A stretch of 64,000 nt of DNA from Hyphomonadaceae bacterium BRH_c29 (GTDB lineage: Bacteria > Pseudomonadota > Alphaproteobacteria > Caulobacterales > Hyphomonadaceae), in NCBI GenBank assembly GCA_000961695.1, contig LADW01000077.1:1-64000 (forward strand). Direction: 5' to 3'. This document shows, piece after piece, positions 38,428 through 49,086 of the stretch (its first letter is position 1; every line of letters begins with the position of its first letter). The notes beneath the pieces were generated by a model, which worked only from the letters and a program-made list of their open reading frames with translations, had not been told where the DNA came from and made no database searches. Both the position numbers and the translations under genes were made by a program.

Positions 38428-41400
38428 CTATTCATTTTTGGCCGGTTTCAGACCGCGATCCGTGATCACTTCCTGTACCACGAAATCGGTGAGCTTCTGC
38501 TGGTTTGTATAAAACTGGCTGGACCGGAAAAGTTCGGACAGTGCGGAATCCACACCGATATTGAACTCGAACGGCTGACCGCGAAGAATCTCGGCGTTCG
38601 AACCATAGGTAATGTCATTGCGGCTTTTGCCTGCGAGCTTGAGCGTAATCTTGATCCGGTCAGCCACGTCTCCGTCGAGCCCGACCTCCAGCACGGTGAA
38701 ATCGAAATCCTTCAGCGCCTCAAAGGCGAGGCGTACATTGGCATCTGATTGGGCTGCAGAATCTGCAGCATCACCGAGATAAGCCACCCGGCCACCGCCA
38801 TCATCGGCAAACAGGCGCGCTTTGCGGATCAGAACTTTCGACCGCTCGACATCAATCGGGAACCGGCCTGACACAGTCCCCTCCGCCTCGATCTTTGGTA
38901 GCTTCAGGATACTGACCAGTTTGGCCAGGTCGATGGCGTCGGCGGTGACTTCAACATGCTGGTCTTCCCGTCCAAGGACCCAATTGAACGGCGAAAGGGC
39001 GAGCGTTCCTCCAGCAAAGGGGAATGCCGCCGATTCAACAGCCACGTCCCGGCCTTCTGAGAAGCCAAACACGAGCCGGCCATCGCTCAACGGGATGCCC
39101 GGATTCATACCGCCTATGGTCACCACCTGCGACGGCTCAGTGGTCAGAGAAAACAGGTCCGAGAAGCGGACATCCCCGTTGACGTTTGAGACGCGACCCA
39201 AACGCGTTGTCTGGAAGCCAAAATTGCTGACTGAAACATCTGCCGTTCCATCCATCTTACCGCCGGCGAGCGTAACGTCAGAGACGGCTTCCATATGGCC
39301 CGCAGCATCCGTGTAAACGCCGCGCAAACGCTCTGACAGCATGACCGGCTGCAAACCACCTTTGGCAAAGTCCAGCGGCAGCGTTGCCACGCGGGCTGTT
39401 CCGTCCAGCTTGAGCACATTCACGTTCGCGCGGATTTCACCGATCGGGATGCCGCTCGCTTGCAGCCGCAGAGGCCCCTTCAAGGCAAGCTGCCATTCAT
39501 TCATCCGGGCCGTCATATCTGACAGGAGCGGCTGATAGATCGGATCCTCCCGGAAGTCCCGGATCAGAACCGCATCGCCAGCAAGGTCGCCCGAAAGACC
39601 GCCGGACCCAATCTGCCCATTGAAGGTGATCTTGTCGGAGGATACCTTCGCGGGGATGAGTGTGCCACCGAACACTGTATCGTTCAGTGTCGCCGACAGT
39701 GCTGGCGCGCGCCCCTTCGCGGTTGACAGGCTGACGCGGGGACGGGCTGCATCAATTGTCAATGTGCGGTTGTCGATCTGCAATGGCAGACCAAGCGATG
39801 GCGAGGAAAGCGTGAACGCAAACCCCTTGTCCGCAGACCAGTCAACCACTGCCTCCTTGAGGGACAGCCCCCCTGTGACGGATTTGGAGGCGAAGGGCCA
39901 TGAGACGTCACCCAGAGACGCCGTGCCGGAGGGCGGGCCATTTCCAGGCTTCATGAACACACCCGTACGCGGACAGACGTTCAGCCGCGCCGCCTCAAAA
40001 TCAATGCCCCCGAGCCCCACGCCTTTGGTATCGAACACGAGGCAGCGCTGCCCCACTGGCTCGACACGCAGGCCTTCCTTGACCTGCGTAATCTGAACGC
40101 CGCCGCTGAGCTTCGAGTCCGCAAGCTCAACGCCGAAGACGGGGCCAGACAATGTCAGTGTACCGCTTGTGTGGATATCAAGTGCGTCGCCGCCCGACTT
40201 GACGGTGAGTGAAGGGATGTCCGCCCCAAACTGAACGCCGCCTTCGCGCCAGTCAGACAGCCGGATCGCCTCAGCAGACAAGTTCAGGCCTTGATTGCCA
40301 AAAGACAGAGACTTGAGTGATGCAAACAATTTCGGTGCGCTGCCACCTTTCAGCGAGATGTCACCCTCAAGGGTGGCCTGCCCATTCACGAGACTGAACA
40401 CAGCCTCTCCTGCACGTGGTGTAATTGCGAGCGTGAGCCCGCTGGCCGCCGTGAGAGACGCAGCATCCTGCACACTGATCCGTGCGCCCGCTTTGGCAAT
40501 GTCGACCGATACGCGCGCTTGCGCATCAAAGGTCGAGAGCGCCCGGCGGAGCGCTGCCCGCAGGCTGTCGCCATGCGCCGTCAGGGGTGCCGGCAGGCTG
40601 ACCCGGCTGAGAAAGCTGCCAGAGAATGTGTCCGCCAGTGCTGCCTTGGAGGCATTCACTTGCCCGGCAAACCCGAAGCCCGTTTCTGTGGCCCAATCGA
40701 GGTCTCCCGCCACCGCAAGCTGACCGGCCCGGCCTTGCGGCAGGGAGAGTTCCGTCAGATCGATGTCGACCGGCCCCGAGATGTGACCATCTTGACCATG
40801 CAGAGACGCTTCCGCACGCACGCCATCGGCGGCATAGTCCGTCCACTGCGCCTTACCAGCTTCGAGTTGAATATCGGCGCCTGTCACTGCAGCCAGGATC
40901 TCACCCGGCGCAGCACCTGTCAGCGCGCTCAGCCGGACCTGTCCGCTGGTCGTCATTCCCACGACACTGAAATCAGCCCCGGTTGCGTCCGCGACCTGCC
41001 CGTCCCAGACGAGCTGCGCAGCACTGTCGGCTTCGGTTCCGGCTTCGAGCCGGGCAACCAGTTTCGCATTCAGGATATGCACATTGTCGGTGCGCACCTC
41101 TTCCAGCGCAATATCCGTCTGCCCTTCCAGCCGGCCATCCCTGGCAGACAGTTCCGCCGTGCCCCCTGTCCAGCTGATATATCCCTCTGCGCCATCAAGG
41201 CTGGCCGGGTCGAGCTTGAGCGATGCGCGCGCGTCTTCTGGGAAAACACCGCTCGCCGATACGTTCGCGCCTACTTCGCCGGCGCTGGTCTCGATCAGGA
41301 TACGGCCATCGTTTATCTGAAACGCCGGAAAGGTACTTCCGCCCGAGCCACCGCTCGGGGAGGTCAGTCTTTCCAGGCCATGAAAGGTGAGGCGCCCGTC

Positions 41401-41778
41401 AGAAAGCGCGCCGCGCACAACCGGCGCGTCCACATCCACGCCCGCGACACGCAAATTGAACAGGCCCGGCCATTCCAGCCGGACACGCACTTGCCCGGCT
41501 TCAAACGCCCGCTTGCCCTCACCTGAGATCGTCAGGTCATCGAGGCTCGCGCCGCCCAGTCCCAGCCGGCCAAACTGCCCGGTGCAGACGAGATCGCGCT
41601 CCATGCACCAGCTCACCAGTATCTGCCGGGCAACGGCCTTGCGTAGCAGCCAGCCGGCGGCGCCACCGGCCACGAGGAGAACAACCAGCGCCACCAGAAG
41701 CCATCGTGCCCAGGAAAAGGCACGAGGGTCCTTTTCCTGAGTGGTCGGACTTAAATCTCCGTCATGTGTAGGCGTCAC
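38428..41778 (-). CDS. ydbH: YdbH-family AsmA-like envelope protein
   Basis: 1116 aa, one N-terminal TM; C-terminal GQPFEFNIGVDSALSELFRSSQFYTNQQKLTDFVVQ; adjacent to ynbE and ydbL. Confidence 0.85.
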   Translation of the reverse strand: MTPTHDGDLSPTTQEKDPRAFSWARWLLVALVVLLVAGGAAGWLLRKAVARQILVSWCMERDLVCTGQFGRLGLGGASLDDLTISGEGKRAFEAGQVRVRLEWPGLFNLRVAGVDVDAPVVRGALSDGRLTFHGLERLTSPSGGSGGSTFPAFQINDGRILIETSAGEVGANVSASGVFPEDARASLKLDPASLDGAEGYISWTGGTAELSARDGRLEGQTDIALEEVRTDNVHILNAKLVARLEAGTEADSAAQLVWDGQVADATGADFSVVGMTTSGQVRLSALTGAAPGEILAAVTGADIQLEAGKAQWTDYAADGVRAEASLHGQDGHISGPVDIDLTELSLPQGRAGQLAVAGDLDWATETGFGFAGQVNASKAALADTFSGSFLSRVSLPAPLTAHGDSLRAALRRALSTFDAQARVSVDIAKAGARISVQDAASLTAASGLTLAITPRAGEAVFSLVNGQATLEGDISLKGGSAPKLFASLKSLSFGNQGLNLSAEAIRLSDWREGGVQFGADIPSLTVKSGGDALDIHTSGTLTLSGPVFGVELADSKLSGGVQITQVKEGLRVEPVGQRCLVFDTKGVGLGGIDFEAARLNVCPRTGVFMKPGNGPPSGTASLGDVSWPFASKSVTGGLSLKEAVVDWSADKGFAFTLSSPSLGLPLQIDNRTLTIDAARPRVSLSTAKGRAPALSATLNDTVFGGTLIPAKVSSDKITFNGQIGSGGLSGDLAGDAVLIRDFREDPIYQPLLSDMTARMNEWQLALKGPLRLQASGIPIGEIRANVNVLKLDGTARVATLPLDFAKGGLQPVMLSERLRGVYTDAAGHMEAVSDVTLAGGKMDGTADVSVSNFGFQTTRLGRVSNVNGDVRFSDLFSLTTEPSQVVTIGGMNPGIPLSDGRLVFGFSEGRDVAVESAAFPFAGGTLALSPFNWVLGREDQHVEVTADAIDLAKLVSILKLPKIEAEGTVSGRFPIDVERSKVLIRKARLFADDGGGRVAYLGDAADSAAQSDANVRLAFEALKDFDFTVLEVGLDGDVADRIKITLKLAGKSRNDITYGSNAEILRGQPFEFNIGVDSALSELFRSSQFYTNQQKLTDFVVQEVITDRGLKPAKNE

Positions 41779-41967
41779 TGAGTCACTCGGCTTGCTTCCA
41801 ACTCGCTGTGGAAATTAGTATCTTACCTGAAAAGGGAATTCCTTTCCGGTCGCGTTTGAAAAGCCTTAATAGGCAAAGGCGATAACAATTTGACGAAGAA
41901 GCGTCCGTCTGCACGGGAATTGCAGGCAGGATCATGGGGTGGCGAACAAGATGGAGGGGCTTGCGAC

Positions 41968-43344
41968 ATGCAAGACGCCCAAAAAGTGAGCGAAACCAGT
42001 ACGCCTGCGCGCAGGACCTACTCGCATGGGGTCAAGAGCCTCATCGCCCTGCTTGTCCTCGGCACAGGATCTGCCGTCGCGGGCCTGCTGATTGTCGGTC
42101 CTTCGGGACAGAATGGACCGGGCACCGCGTCTGCCGCCCCTGCCCCGCCGCCACTGGCTGTAACCCTGCTCAGCGCGACCGACATCCAGCCGCCCGCCGC
42201 CCCACTTGAAACTGTCACCGGCACTCTGGCACGCCGTGAAACCCTGACAGGCCTCGTCCAGCGCCTCGGCGCCCCGCCCAACGAAGCGGCAGGCGCCCTG
42301 CAGACGCTTTACGACAAGAAACTGATCGACCCGCGCCGCCTGCGTCCCGGCATGGAGGCCGAAGTCTTTCTCGACGATGGACATCTCAGCGCGCTCAACG
42401 TCAAAGCCGAAGCTGGCCGGAACCTGTTCATCACGCGCAGCATGGATGGCGACTGGACTGCTGCGGCGCTCAATGCCCGCATGATTCCGCACTACCAGCG
42501 CGTCAGCGCCCCGATCGAGACATCGATCTATGAGGCGGCGCTGAAGCTTGGCGCGGGGGACCAGCAGGTCGTCGATTTCGCCTCTGTCTTCGCTTATGAT
42601 GTTGATTTCCAACGTGAAATACATCCGGGCGACTCCTTCGAAATGGTGTACGAAACGTACACCGATGAGGCCGGTCACCCGGTCAAAGCCGGTAACCTTC
42701 TGTACGCTTCGCTCAACGGCCAGGCACTCAAGCGCAGCTTCTACCGTTTTACCCCGTCCGATGACGGCGAGACCGATTATTTCGACTCTAACGGGGAAAG
42801 CGCCACAAAGTTCCTGATGAAGACGCCGATCAACGGCGCCCGCCTGTCTTCGTCCTTCGGCAACCGCAAGCACCCGATTTCCGGCTATACTCGCCTGCAC
42901 AAGGGAACGGACTTCGCCGCGCCGACCGGCACGCCGGTCTACGCTGCGGGCAACGGTACTGTGGAATGGTCCGCGCGCCGGGGCGGTTATGGCAACTACA
43001 TCATCGTCAAGCATGCCAACGGCTACAAGACGGCCTATGCTCACCTGTCGCGCTATGCCAGCGGGCTTCGTAAAGGCCGCCGCGTCCGCCAGGGCGAAGT
43101 GATCGGCTATGTTGGCTCGACCGGCGCCTCGACTGGGCCGCACCTCCATTATGAGGTTTACATCAATGGCACACCGGTGAACGCGATGAAGCTGAAGCTG
43201 CCTACGGGCCGCAAGCTCGCCGAGAGCCCCGACATGCTGGCCGAGTTTGAGACCGCCAAGGATACGATCGACACAATCCGCGCTGAGCAAGGCGCCGGCC
43301 TGCTCAGCGTATCGTTGCCAACGACGAACCCACCCTCACCTTGA
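41968..43344 (+). CDS. M23-family metallopeptidase (TTG start at 41890 also possible)
   Basis: HKGTDFAAPTGTPVYAAGNGTVEWSARRGGYGNYIIVKHANGYKTAYAHLSRYASGLRKGRRVRQGEVIGYVGSTGASTGPHLHYEVYINGTPVNAM. Confidence 0.93.
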   Translation: MQDAQKVSETSTPARRTYSHGVKSLIALLVLGTGSAVAGLLIVGPSGQNGPGTASAAPAPPPLAVTLLSATDIQPPAAPLETVTGTLARRETLTGLVQRLGAPPNEAAGALQTLYDKKLIDPRRLRPGMEAEVFLDDGHLSALNVKAEAGRNLFITRSMDGDWTAAALNARMIPHYQRVSAPIETSIYEAALKLGAGDQQVVDFASVFAYDVDFQREIHPGDSFEMVYETYTDEAGHPVKAGNLLYASLNGQALKRSFYRFTPSDDGETDYFDSNGESATKFLMKTPINGARLSSSFGNRKHPISGYTRLHKGTDFAAPTGTPVYAAGNGTVEWSARRGGYGNYIIVKHANGYKTAYAHLSRYASGLRKGRRVRQGEVIGYVGSTGASTGPHLHYEVYINGTPVNAMKLKLPTGRKLAESPDMLAEFETAKDTIDTIRAEQGAGLLSVSLPTTNPPSP

Positions 43345-43351
43345 ACCGCCT

Positions 43352-45316
43352 TCAATTCCCGGCAGGTAGGTGCTGGTCCAGGAATTTCAGGCTGTTAAGC
43401 AGCACATTGTAGCGACCGACAGAGCTGCGCAGGTAGTGGTCTTCCCCGTCAACAGTTACAAATTCGAAGTCAGGCCTCTGCCGCAGGCTTGCTCGCAATT
43501 GATCGCTTTGCTCGTATGGGACGGTATCGTCTTCCTTGCTGGCAATCACGAGGATTGGCAGGTCATATTCGCTGCCACGGCGCGAAGGTGTGATCCGCTT
43601 TTTGTCTGAATCGTCAGAAAAGCGGTCGGCGCCAAGATACCGCTCAATGTCGTTCGCATAGAACGTGTGCGACGCGGCCTGTCCGGCAATCCCGAATGGG
43701 TTCGTCACGGCGTTTACCGCGACAACACATTTGACCGCACCCTCCGACTTTAGCGGCAACATAAGCGCTGAATAACCGCCATAACTGGCCCCAACGACAC
43801 AGGCGTCACCCAGCGTCGAGATGCCCTGATCAACCGCCCAAGCTGCACCATCTGCGACATCGAGAACCATTTTATCGCCGAACTCTCCATATCCGGCATC
43901 GCGGAAGTCGACGCCAAATCCCGCCGAACCGCGGAAGTTTGGCTGCAACACGGCATAACCCGCTGCTGCGTATGCCTGCGCCCACCAGTCGAACGCCAGC
44001 GTGTCGCGCGATTCCGGACCACCATGCGGCATAAGAATAAGTGGGAACGGCCCATCAGCCCGCGTCTTACCGGGCGGCAGCGTCAAATATCCGGGAATTT
44101 CAAGCCCGTCACGGGCAGTAAAGGAAACCGGCTCAATCGCGCCGAGCTTCTGGTCGCTCAGATGCGGCGCCACATTGCCAAGCGGCGAAAGCGCGCCGGA
44201 GCCGGGCTCGAACAGATAATAGTCTGCAGGCTTACCCGGAAACTCGACTTTCATAACCGTCATCGAGCGGTTATCGGACCAAGATTCAGCCGTAACCGAA
44301 GCCTCCGGAAATGCGCCAGAAATTGCTTCGACCTGGCCCTTCAGATTCACGTCTTCGAGTATCTGAACCGTGAAATCATCGGGATATTCATACCCCACAA
44401 CATTGCGCATCCGCTTGTCGATCACCGGCCCCACAAGGCCTCTGCGATCATCGATAGGCAACAACGCCCCATCGCTCAGCGCCATGCGAAACAAGCCATA
44501 GGGTTCGCCCTCAGATAGGAAGACGATCAGGTTTTCTCCGCTGACATCAAGCCCCCAAACGGAGAGCGGATTAAACTCCAATCGCTCGCGGGCAAAGATT
44601 GTCTTGCCCCCTGCGCTGACCGAAAGCTCATGCCCGAGAGTTCCTTTGTCCTGATACTTAACCTCAGCGACAAAATCCCCTTCCGGAGTCAGAATGGCAC
44701 CGACCACATTCTGGGTCGCCTTTTTCTTGATCTTGGAGCGCCCGGTGGCCAAGTTCACATCCATCAAATTGTACACGATTTTCGGCGCCAGCTGAATCGC
44801 GCGGCCAGCATTGCCCTGATCTTCTTCCTGGGTCACGAGCGCGAAGAGGGCCCTGTCATCTTTGGACGGTACAATTGCCGCAAGGTCATTGGTATCCACC
44901 CAGGCGCGGTTATCCCGCAACAACATCACGGGTTTGGGGTCTTTGATGTTGAAGGCAACCGCGCGCTCGAACGTATAGTCCTGCCGTCCGCTGGACACCT
45001 GCAGGTTTTCAAAAGCCTCGATGTCGAGGATCAGCGTTTCATTGTTTGCCCAGTAGTGGTCAACCAGACGGACATCCGCCATTTTTGGCAACACCACCGC
45101 GTCGCCGCCATTCATCAGGTCGAAAACACAGATTGTGTGCAGGTTCAAAGGCGAGCATTCTGCCGCCAAGTGTGACCCATCCGGCGACAATTGCGGGTTG
45201 CCGATGGAATCCGCCCGGCCGAACAGTTCCGCCAATTCGGCTGGTGTTTCAGCCATCACCGGCCCTGCAGACAAGATCGACGCACAGGCCGAAGCCAAAA
45301 AATATCCTGCTTTCAC
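43352..45316 (-). CDS. S9 family peptidase, paralog of 9044..11005 (GTG start)
   Basis: PHGGPESRDTLAFDWWAQAYAAAGYAVLQPNFRGSAGFG; GASYGGYSAL; SKEDDTVPYEQSDQL. Confidence 0.92.
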   Translation of the reverse strand: MKAGYFLASACASILSAGPVMAETPAELAELFGRADSIGNPQLSPDGSHLAAECSPLNLHTICVFDLMNGGDAVVLPKMADVRLVDHYWANNETLILDIEAFENLQVSSGRQDYTFERAVAFNIKDPKPVMLLRDNRAWVDTNDLAAIVPSKDDRALFALVTQEEDQGNAGRAIQLAPKIVYNLMDVNLATGRSKIKKKATQNVVGAILTPEGDFVAEVKYQDKGTLGHELSVSAGGKTIFARERLEFNPLSVWGLDVSGENLIVFLSEGEPYGLFRMALSDGALLPIDDRRGLVGPVIDKRMRNVVGYEYPDDFTVQILEDVNLKGQVEAISGAFPEASVTAESWSDNRSMTVMKVEFPGKPADYYLFEPGSGALSPLGNVAPHLSDQKLGAIEPVSFTARDGLEIPGYLTLPPGKTRADGPFPLILMPHGGPESRDTLAFDWWAQAYAAAGYAVLQPNFRGSAGFGVDFRDAGYGEFGDKMVLDVADGAAWAVDQGISTLGDACVVGASYGGYSALMLPLKSEGAVKCVVAVNAVTNPFGIAGQAASHTFYANDIERYLGADRFSDDSDKKRITPSRRGSEYDLPILVIASKEDDTVPYEQSDQLRASLRQRPDFEFVTVDGEDHYLRSSVGRYNVLLNSLKFLDQHLPAGN

Positions 45317-45323
45317 AATATCA

Positions 45324-45362
45324 CTCCCGCATCCTTACCCGACAAGGGTACGAATGCGGGAG
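45324..45362 (-). promoter_or_regulatory. Hairpin between clpB and the S9 peptidase gene; 3' arm contains the S9 Shine-Dalgarno
   Basis: CTCCCGCAT-CCT-TACCC-GACAA-GGGTA-CGA-ATGCGGGAG on + strand; the minus-strand 3' arm ATGCGGGAG precedes the GTG at 45316. Confidence 0.6.
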
Positions 45363-45392
45363 CGATCAATCAAGCATTGAATTGCGCGCGTA

Positions 45393-48008
45393 TCAGTTGA
45401 GCGCAGCCGTTCCCTTGGCGAAATCGTTGGGTACGCCATTGATTGAGAGCTGGTCGCCCTCCACGTCGATATGGATGGTTTCGCCATCATGGATGCGGCC
45501 TTCCAGCAGCAGCCGGGCCAGAGGGTCCTGCAGCTCTTTCTGGATGACCCGCTTCAGCGGACGCGCGCCATAGACCGGGTCATAGCCACGCGCCGCCAGC
45601 CAGTTGCGGGCTCCAAGGCTCATGTCCACTTTCATCTTCCGGTCCTTCAGGAGGCCTTCGAGGCGCTCCATCTGGATATCGACGATATGGTCGATCTCGC
45701 CGCGGCCGAGCCGCTTGAAGAACACGATCTCGTCGATCCGGTTGATGAATTCCGGCCGGAAGTGCATCCGGATCGCGCCCATTACCGCTTCTTTTGCAGA
45801 CGCGGAAATCTCACCCTCTTCGCCTGAGGCCAGTGCATCGGCACCGAGGTTCGACGTCATGATGATGATCGTGTTCTTGAAGTCCACGGTCCGGCCTTGA
45901 CCATCGGTCAAGCGGCCATCGTCCAGCACCTGCAACAGCGTGTTGAACAGATCCGGGTGGGCCTTCTCGACCTCATCGAACAGGACAACCTGGTAAGGTC
46001 GACGCCGGACAGCCTCCGTCAGCACGCCGCCCTCGTCATAGCCGACATAGCCGGGAGGCGCACCAATCAGTCTGGCCACGGAATGTTTCTCCGAGAACTC
46101 GGACATATCGAGGCGCAGGATTGCCGTGTCGTCGTCGAACATGAACTCGGCAAGCGCCTTGGTGAGCTCGGTCTTGCCAACACCGGTCGGGCCGACGAAC
46201 AGGAACGAGCCAATGGGCCGGTGCGGGTCCTGCAGACCCGCACGCGCCCGGCGTACGGCATTCGATACGGCTTCGAGGGCCGGATCCTGGCCGACCACCC
46301 GCTTGCGCAGGGCATCTTCCATATGGAGTAGCTTCTCACGCTCGCCTTCCATCATCTTGTCGACAGGAATGCCCGTCCACTTGGAGACAACCGCCGCGAT
46401 ATCTTCAGGCTTCACGACTTCGGAAACGACGCCGCCACCGCTGTCCTCACTGCCTTCGGTATCCTTGATCAGTTTTTCGAGCGCAGGGATCGTCGCAAAC
46501 TTCAGCTCGGATGCCTTGCCAAGATCGCCCTGACGCTGAGCTTCGGCCATGTCGGCATAAGCCCGGTCGAGCTGTTCCTTGGCAGAGGCCGCACCTTTGA
46601 GCTTATCCTTCTCGGCGCTCCACGCCATGGTCAGCTCATCGGAATGCGCCTGAAGCTCGCCGATTTCCTCTTCCAGAGTTTTCAGCCGGTCCTGAGAAGC
46701 CGCATCCTTTTCCTTCTTCAACGCTTCGACTTCGATCTTCAGCTGCAGCAAGCGGCGGTCGATCTCGTCGAGTTCTTCGGGCTTGGAGTCGACCTGCATG
46801 CGCAGGCGCGAGGACGCCTCGTCCATCAGGTCGATGGCCTTGTCCGGCAGGAAGCGGTCCGTGATGTAACGGTTCGACAGGTTTGCTGCTGCAACGATCG
46901 CCGCATCCGACACGCGCACGCCATGATGGGCTTCATAGCGGCCCTTCAGGCCACGGAGGATAGAGATCGTGTCTTCCACGGTCGGCTCGTCCACGAACAC
47001 AGCCATGAAGCGGCGCGCGAGCGCTGGGTCGCCCTCGACATATTTTCGGTACTCGTCCAACGTGGTCGCGCCGACACAGTGCAGCTCACCGCGCGCCAGC
47101 GCAGGTTTCAGCAGGTTCGACGCGTCCATTGCGCCGTCGCCCTTCCCTGCCCCGACCAGCGTGTGCATTTCGTCGATGAATAGGACGACGCCGCCCTCTG
47201 CCTGCTGAACTTCGTTCAGCACGGCTTTCAGGCGCTCTTCGAATTCACCACGGAATTTCGCCCCGGCAATCAGCGCGCCCATGTCCAGCGCAAGCAGGCG
47301 TTTGCCTTTCAGGCTTTCCGGCACATCGCCATTGACGATACGCAAGGCGAGGCCTTCAGCGATGGCTGTCTTACCGACGCCCGGTTCACCAATGAGGACA
47401 GGATTGTTCTTGGTCCGGCGCGAAAGCACCTGGATCGTCCGGCGGATTTCCTCGTCGCGGCCAATCACCGGATCGAGCTTGCCGTCGCGAGCGTCCTGGG
47501 TCAGGTCACGCGCATATTTCTTGAGGGCCTCATAGCCTTCTTCGGCATTGGCGGTGTCGGCCGTGCGGCCCTGCCGCAGCTGTGCGATGGCGTCTTCCAG
47601 CCCCTTCGCCGTAACGCCAGCATTCTTCAGAACATCTGCCGCTGGATCACCCGACAGGCCGGCAAGCGCCAGCAGGAGGCGTTCGTTGGTAACAAAAGAG
47701 TCACCGGCCTTCTTGGCACCGGCTTCAGCGTCCTGGAACAGTTTCGCGCCGGATTGCTCCAGCCGCAGGCCGGTATTTGAACCGGAGACTTTCGGCAGCT
47801 TTGCGATGGCGGCGTCCACGCCCTGGACAACCAGTTCGGGCCGGCCACCGCTGGCACGGATGAGGTTCACGGCCATCTGGTCGCGATCCTCGAGCATTTG
47901 TTTCAGAACATGGGACGGCGTCAGAACCTGATGGCCCGCCGCCAAGGCTGCCGTCTGGGCAGCCTGAATGATAGCGCGTGCGCGCTCGGTGTATTGCTCA
48001 ATATTCAT
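45393..48008 (-). CDS. clpB: ATP-dependent chaperone ClpB
   Basis: [88 protein letters not shown]. Confidence 0.98.
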   Translation of the reverse strand: MNIEQYTERARAIIQAAQTAALAAGHQVLTPSHVLKQMLEDRDQMAVNLIRASGGRPELVVQGVDAAIAKLPKVSGSNTGLRLEQSGAKLFQDAEAGAKKAGDSFVTNERLLLALAGLSGDPAADVLKNAGVTAKGLEDAIAQLRQGRTADTANAEEGYEALKKYARDLTQDARDGKLDPVIGRDEEIRRTIQVLSRRTKNNPVLIGEPGVGKTAIAEGLALRIVNGDVPESLKGKRLLALDMGALIAGAKFRGEFEERLKAVLNEVQQAEGGVVLFIDEMHTLVGAGKGDGAMDASNLLKPALARGELHCVGATTLDEYRKYVEGDPALARRFMAVFVDEPTVEDTISILRGLKGRYEAHHGVRVSDAAIVAAANLSNRYITDRFLPDKAIDLMDEASSRLRMQVDSKPEELDEIDRRLLQLKIEVEALKKEKDAASQDRLKTLEEEIGELQAHSDELTMAWSAEKDKLKGAASAKEQLDRAYADMAEAQRQGDLGKASELKFATIPALEKLIKDTEGSEDSGGGVVSEVVKPEDIAAVVSKWTGIPVDKMMEGEREKLLHMEDALRKRVVGQDPALEAVSNAVRRARAGLQDPHRPIGSFLFVGPTGVGKTELTKALAEFMFDDDTAILRLDMSEFSEKHSVARLIGAPPGYVGYDEGGVLTEAVRRRPYQVVLFDEVEKAHPDLFNTLLQVLDDGRLTDGQGRTVDFKNTIIIMTSNLGADALASGEEGEISASAKEAVMGAIRMHFRPEFINRIDEIVFFKRLGRGEIDHIVDIQMERLEGLLKDRKMKVDMSLGARNWLAARGYDPVYGARPLKRVIQKELQDPLARLLLEGRIHDGETIHIDVEGDQLSINGVPNDFAKGTAALN

Positions 48009-48087
48009 ATGTTATCCCCTTTCGAAGGCAGATCGGATCGCAGGCATCGGCACCCCGCTCAGCAGCAGTGCCTTTCCCGTTACAGCT

Positions 48088-48116
48088 CATGTGGGAACAT
48101 ATTCCGGTCTTACAAC
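48088..48116 (-). promoter_or_regulatory. Weak sigma-32-like promoter candidate for clpB
   Basis: Minus GTTGTAA-N14-CCCACATG, ~80 bp upstream of the clpB ATG. Confidence 0.3.
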
Positions 48117-48156
48117 TCCCCTGCGACGGGAAAGCCCAGACACAGGATCAGACAAG

Positions 48157-48188
48157 AAAAAGCCCGGTGGCCAGAGGCGCACCGGGCA
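48157..48188 (-). terminator. Rho-independent terminator of the DUF4167 gene
   Basis: GCCCGGTG...CACCGGGC stem; minus strand followed by TTTTTC. Confidence 0.75.
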
Positions 48189-48213
48189 AATGGGATTGAC
48201 TGAATGCTGCAGC

Positions 48214-48888
48214 CTAGTCGGTCGTCTCGGCAGGCACTTCCGCACCCTCGTCCGAGGATTTGCGACGGCCGCGCGAAAGCGTTTTCATCACGCCATCCGC
48301 CGGGTCGGAGTCTTTCGACTCTTCCTTGTCCTGTTTCTTGTAGGGCTTGCGGCGAGCGGGCTTGCGCCGCGGCTCTTTTTCCGCATCGGACGATGCTTCC
48401 GTATCATCGGACGATTCATTTTCGTCGATCACACGCATGGCGTCGTCGTCGCGGTCGCCTTCAGAGGGAGCGGCGTCACGGCGTTCAACATTGGCTTCGG
48501 TGCCGGTCTCAGCGACCTCATCCTCGTCCTGGTTCTGGTCGTCCGAATTGTCATCGCCGTCATTGCGGGAATTGTCGCGGTCGTCGCGGCGGCCCTGGTC
48601 CCGATCGTCGCGATTGTTACGCGGTTGCTGCTGGCGGTCCCGCGCTTCTGTCTGTTTGGCAACGATCCGCTGGTAGTGTTCGGCGAACTGATAATAAGCC
48701 TCGGACAGGATGCGGTCGCCACTGGTATGGGCGTCACGGGCATACTGCTGGTACTTTTCAAGCACCTGCTGGGCCGATCCACGGATTTTTACGTCCGGGC
48801 CGACAGATTCGAAATGCCGGTTGGGATTGTTGAAATTGTTCTGGTTGTTACCGCCTGTCCGGCGGTTGCGCCCACGTGAGCGTTTCAT
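48214..48888 (-). CDS. DUF4167 domain-containing protein
   Basis: NPNRHFESVGPDVKIRGSAQQVLEKYQQYARDAHTSGDRILSEAYYQFAEHYQRI then low-complexity charged tail. Confidence 0.92.
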   Translation of the reverse strand: MKRSRGRNRRTGGNNQNNFNNPNRHFESVGPDVKIRGSAQQVLEKYQQYARDAHTSGDRILSEAYYQFAEHYQRIVAKQTEARDRQQQPRNNRDDRDQGRRDDRDNSRNDGDDNSDDQNQDEDEVAETGTEANVERRDAAPSEGDRDDDAMRVIDENESSDDTEASSDAEKEPRRKPARRKPYKKQDKEESKDSDPADGVMKTLSRGRRKSSDEGAEVPAETTD

Positions 48889-49086
48889 GAAGTCAGTCCC
48901 ATGTTTCATGGCCTGCGTGTCTTTGCAGGCAGTTCCTGTCGCGCTGGCCTCTAATTCAGCTGGCCACAGCCCCTATTTTTGCGCGAATTCTGTGATCGAA
49001 GAGGGACACCAAAGGAACCCGCTCATCTCGTTTCACACGATTCTTCTATCCTGTAACGCTTTCACCGCCAAGCGAAAATGTGAGTG

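Noticed and set aside
48088-48116. Strong heat-shock promoter for clpB
   Set aside because: Only a loose match (GTTGTAA/CCCACATG); kept as a low-confidence feature and not counted as a finding.
49013-49045. GGAACCCGCTCATCTCGTT as an EcfG promoter
   Set aside because: Spacing between GGAAC and CGTT is 10 nt, not 16-17.
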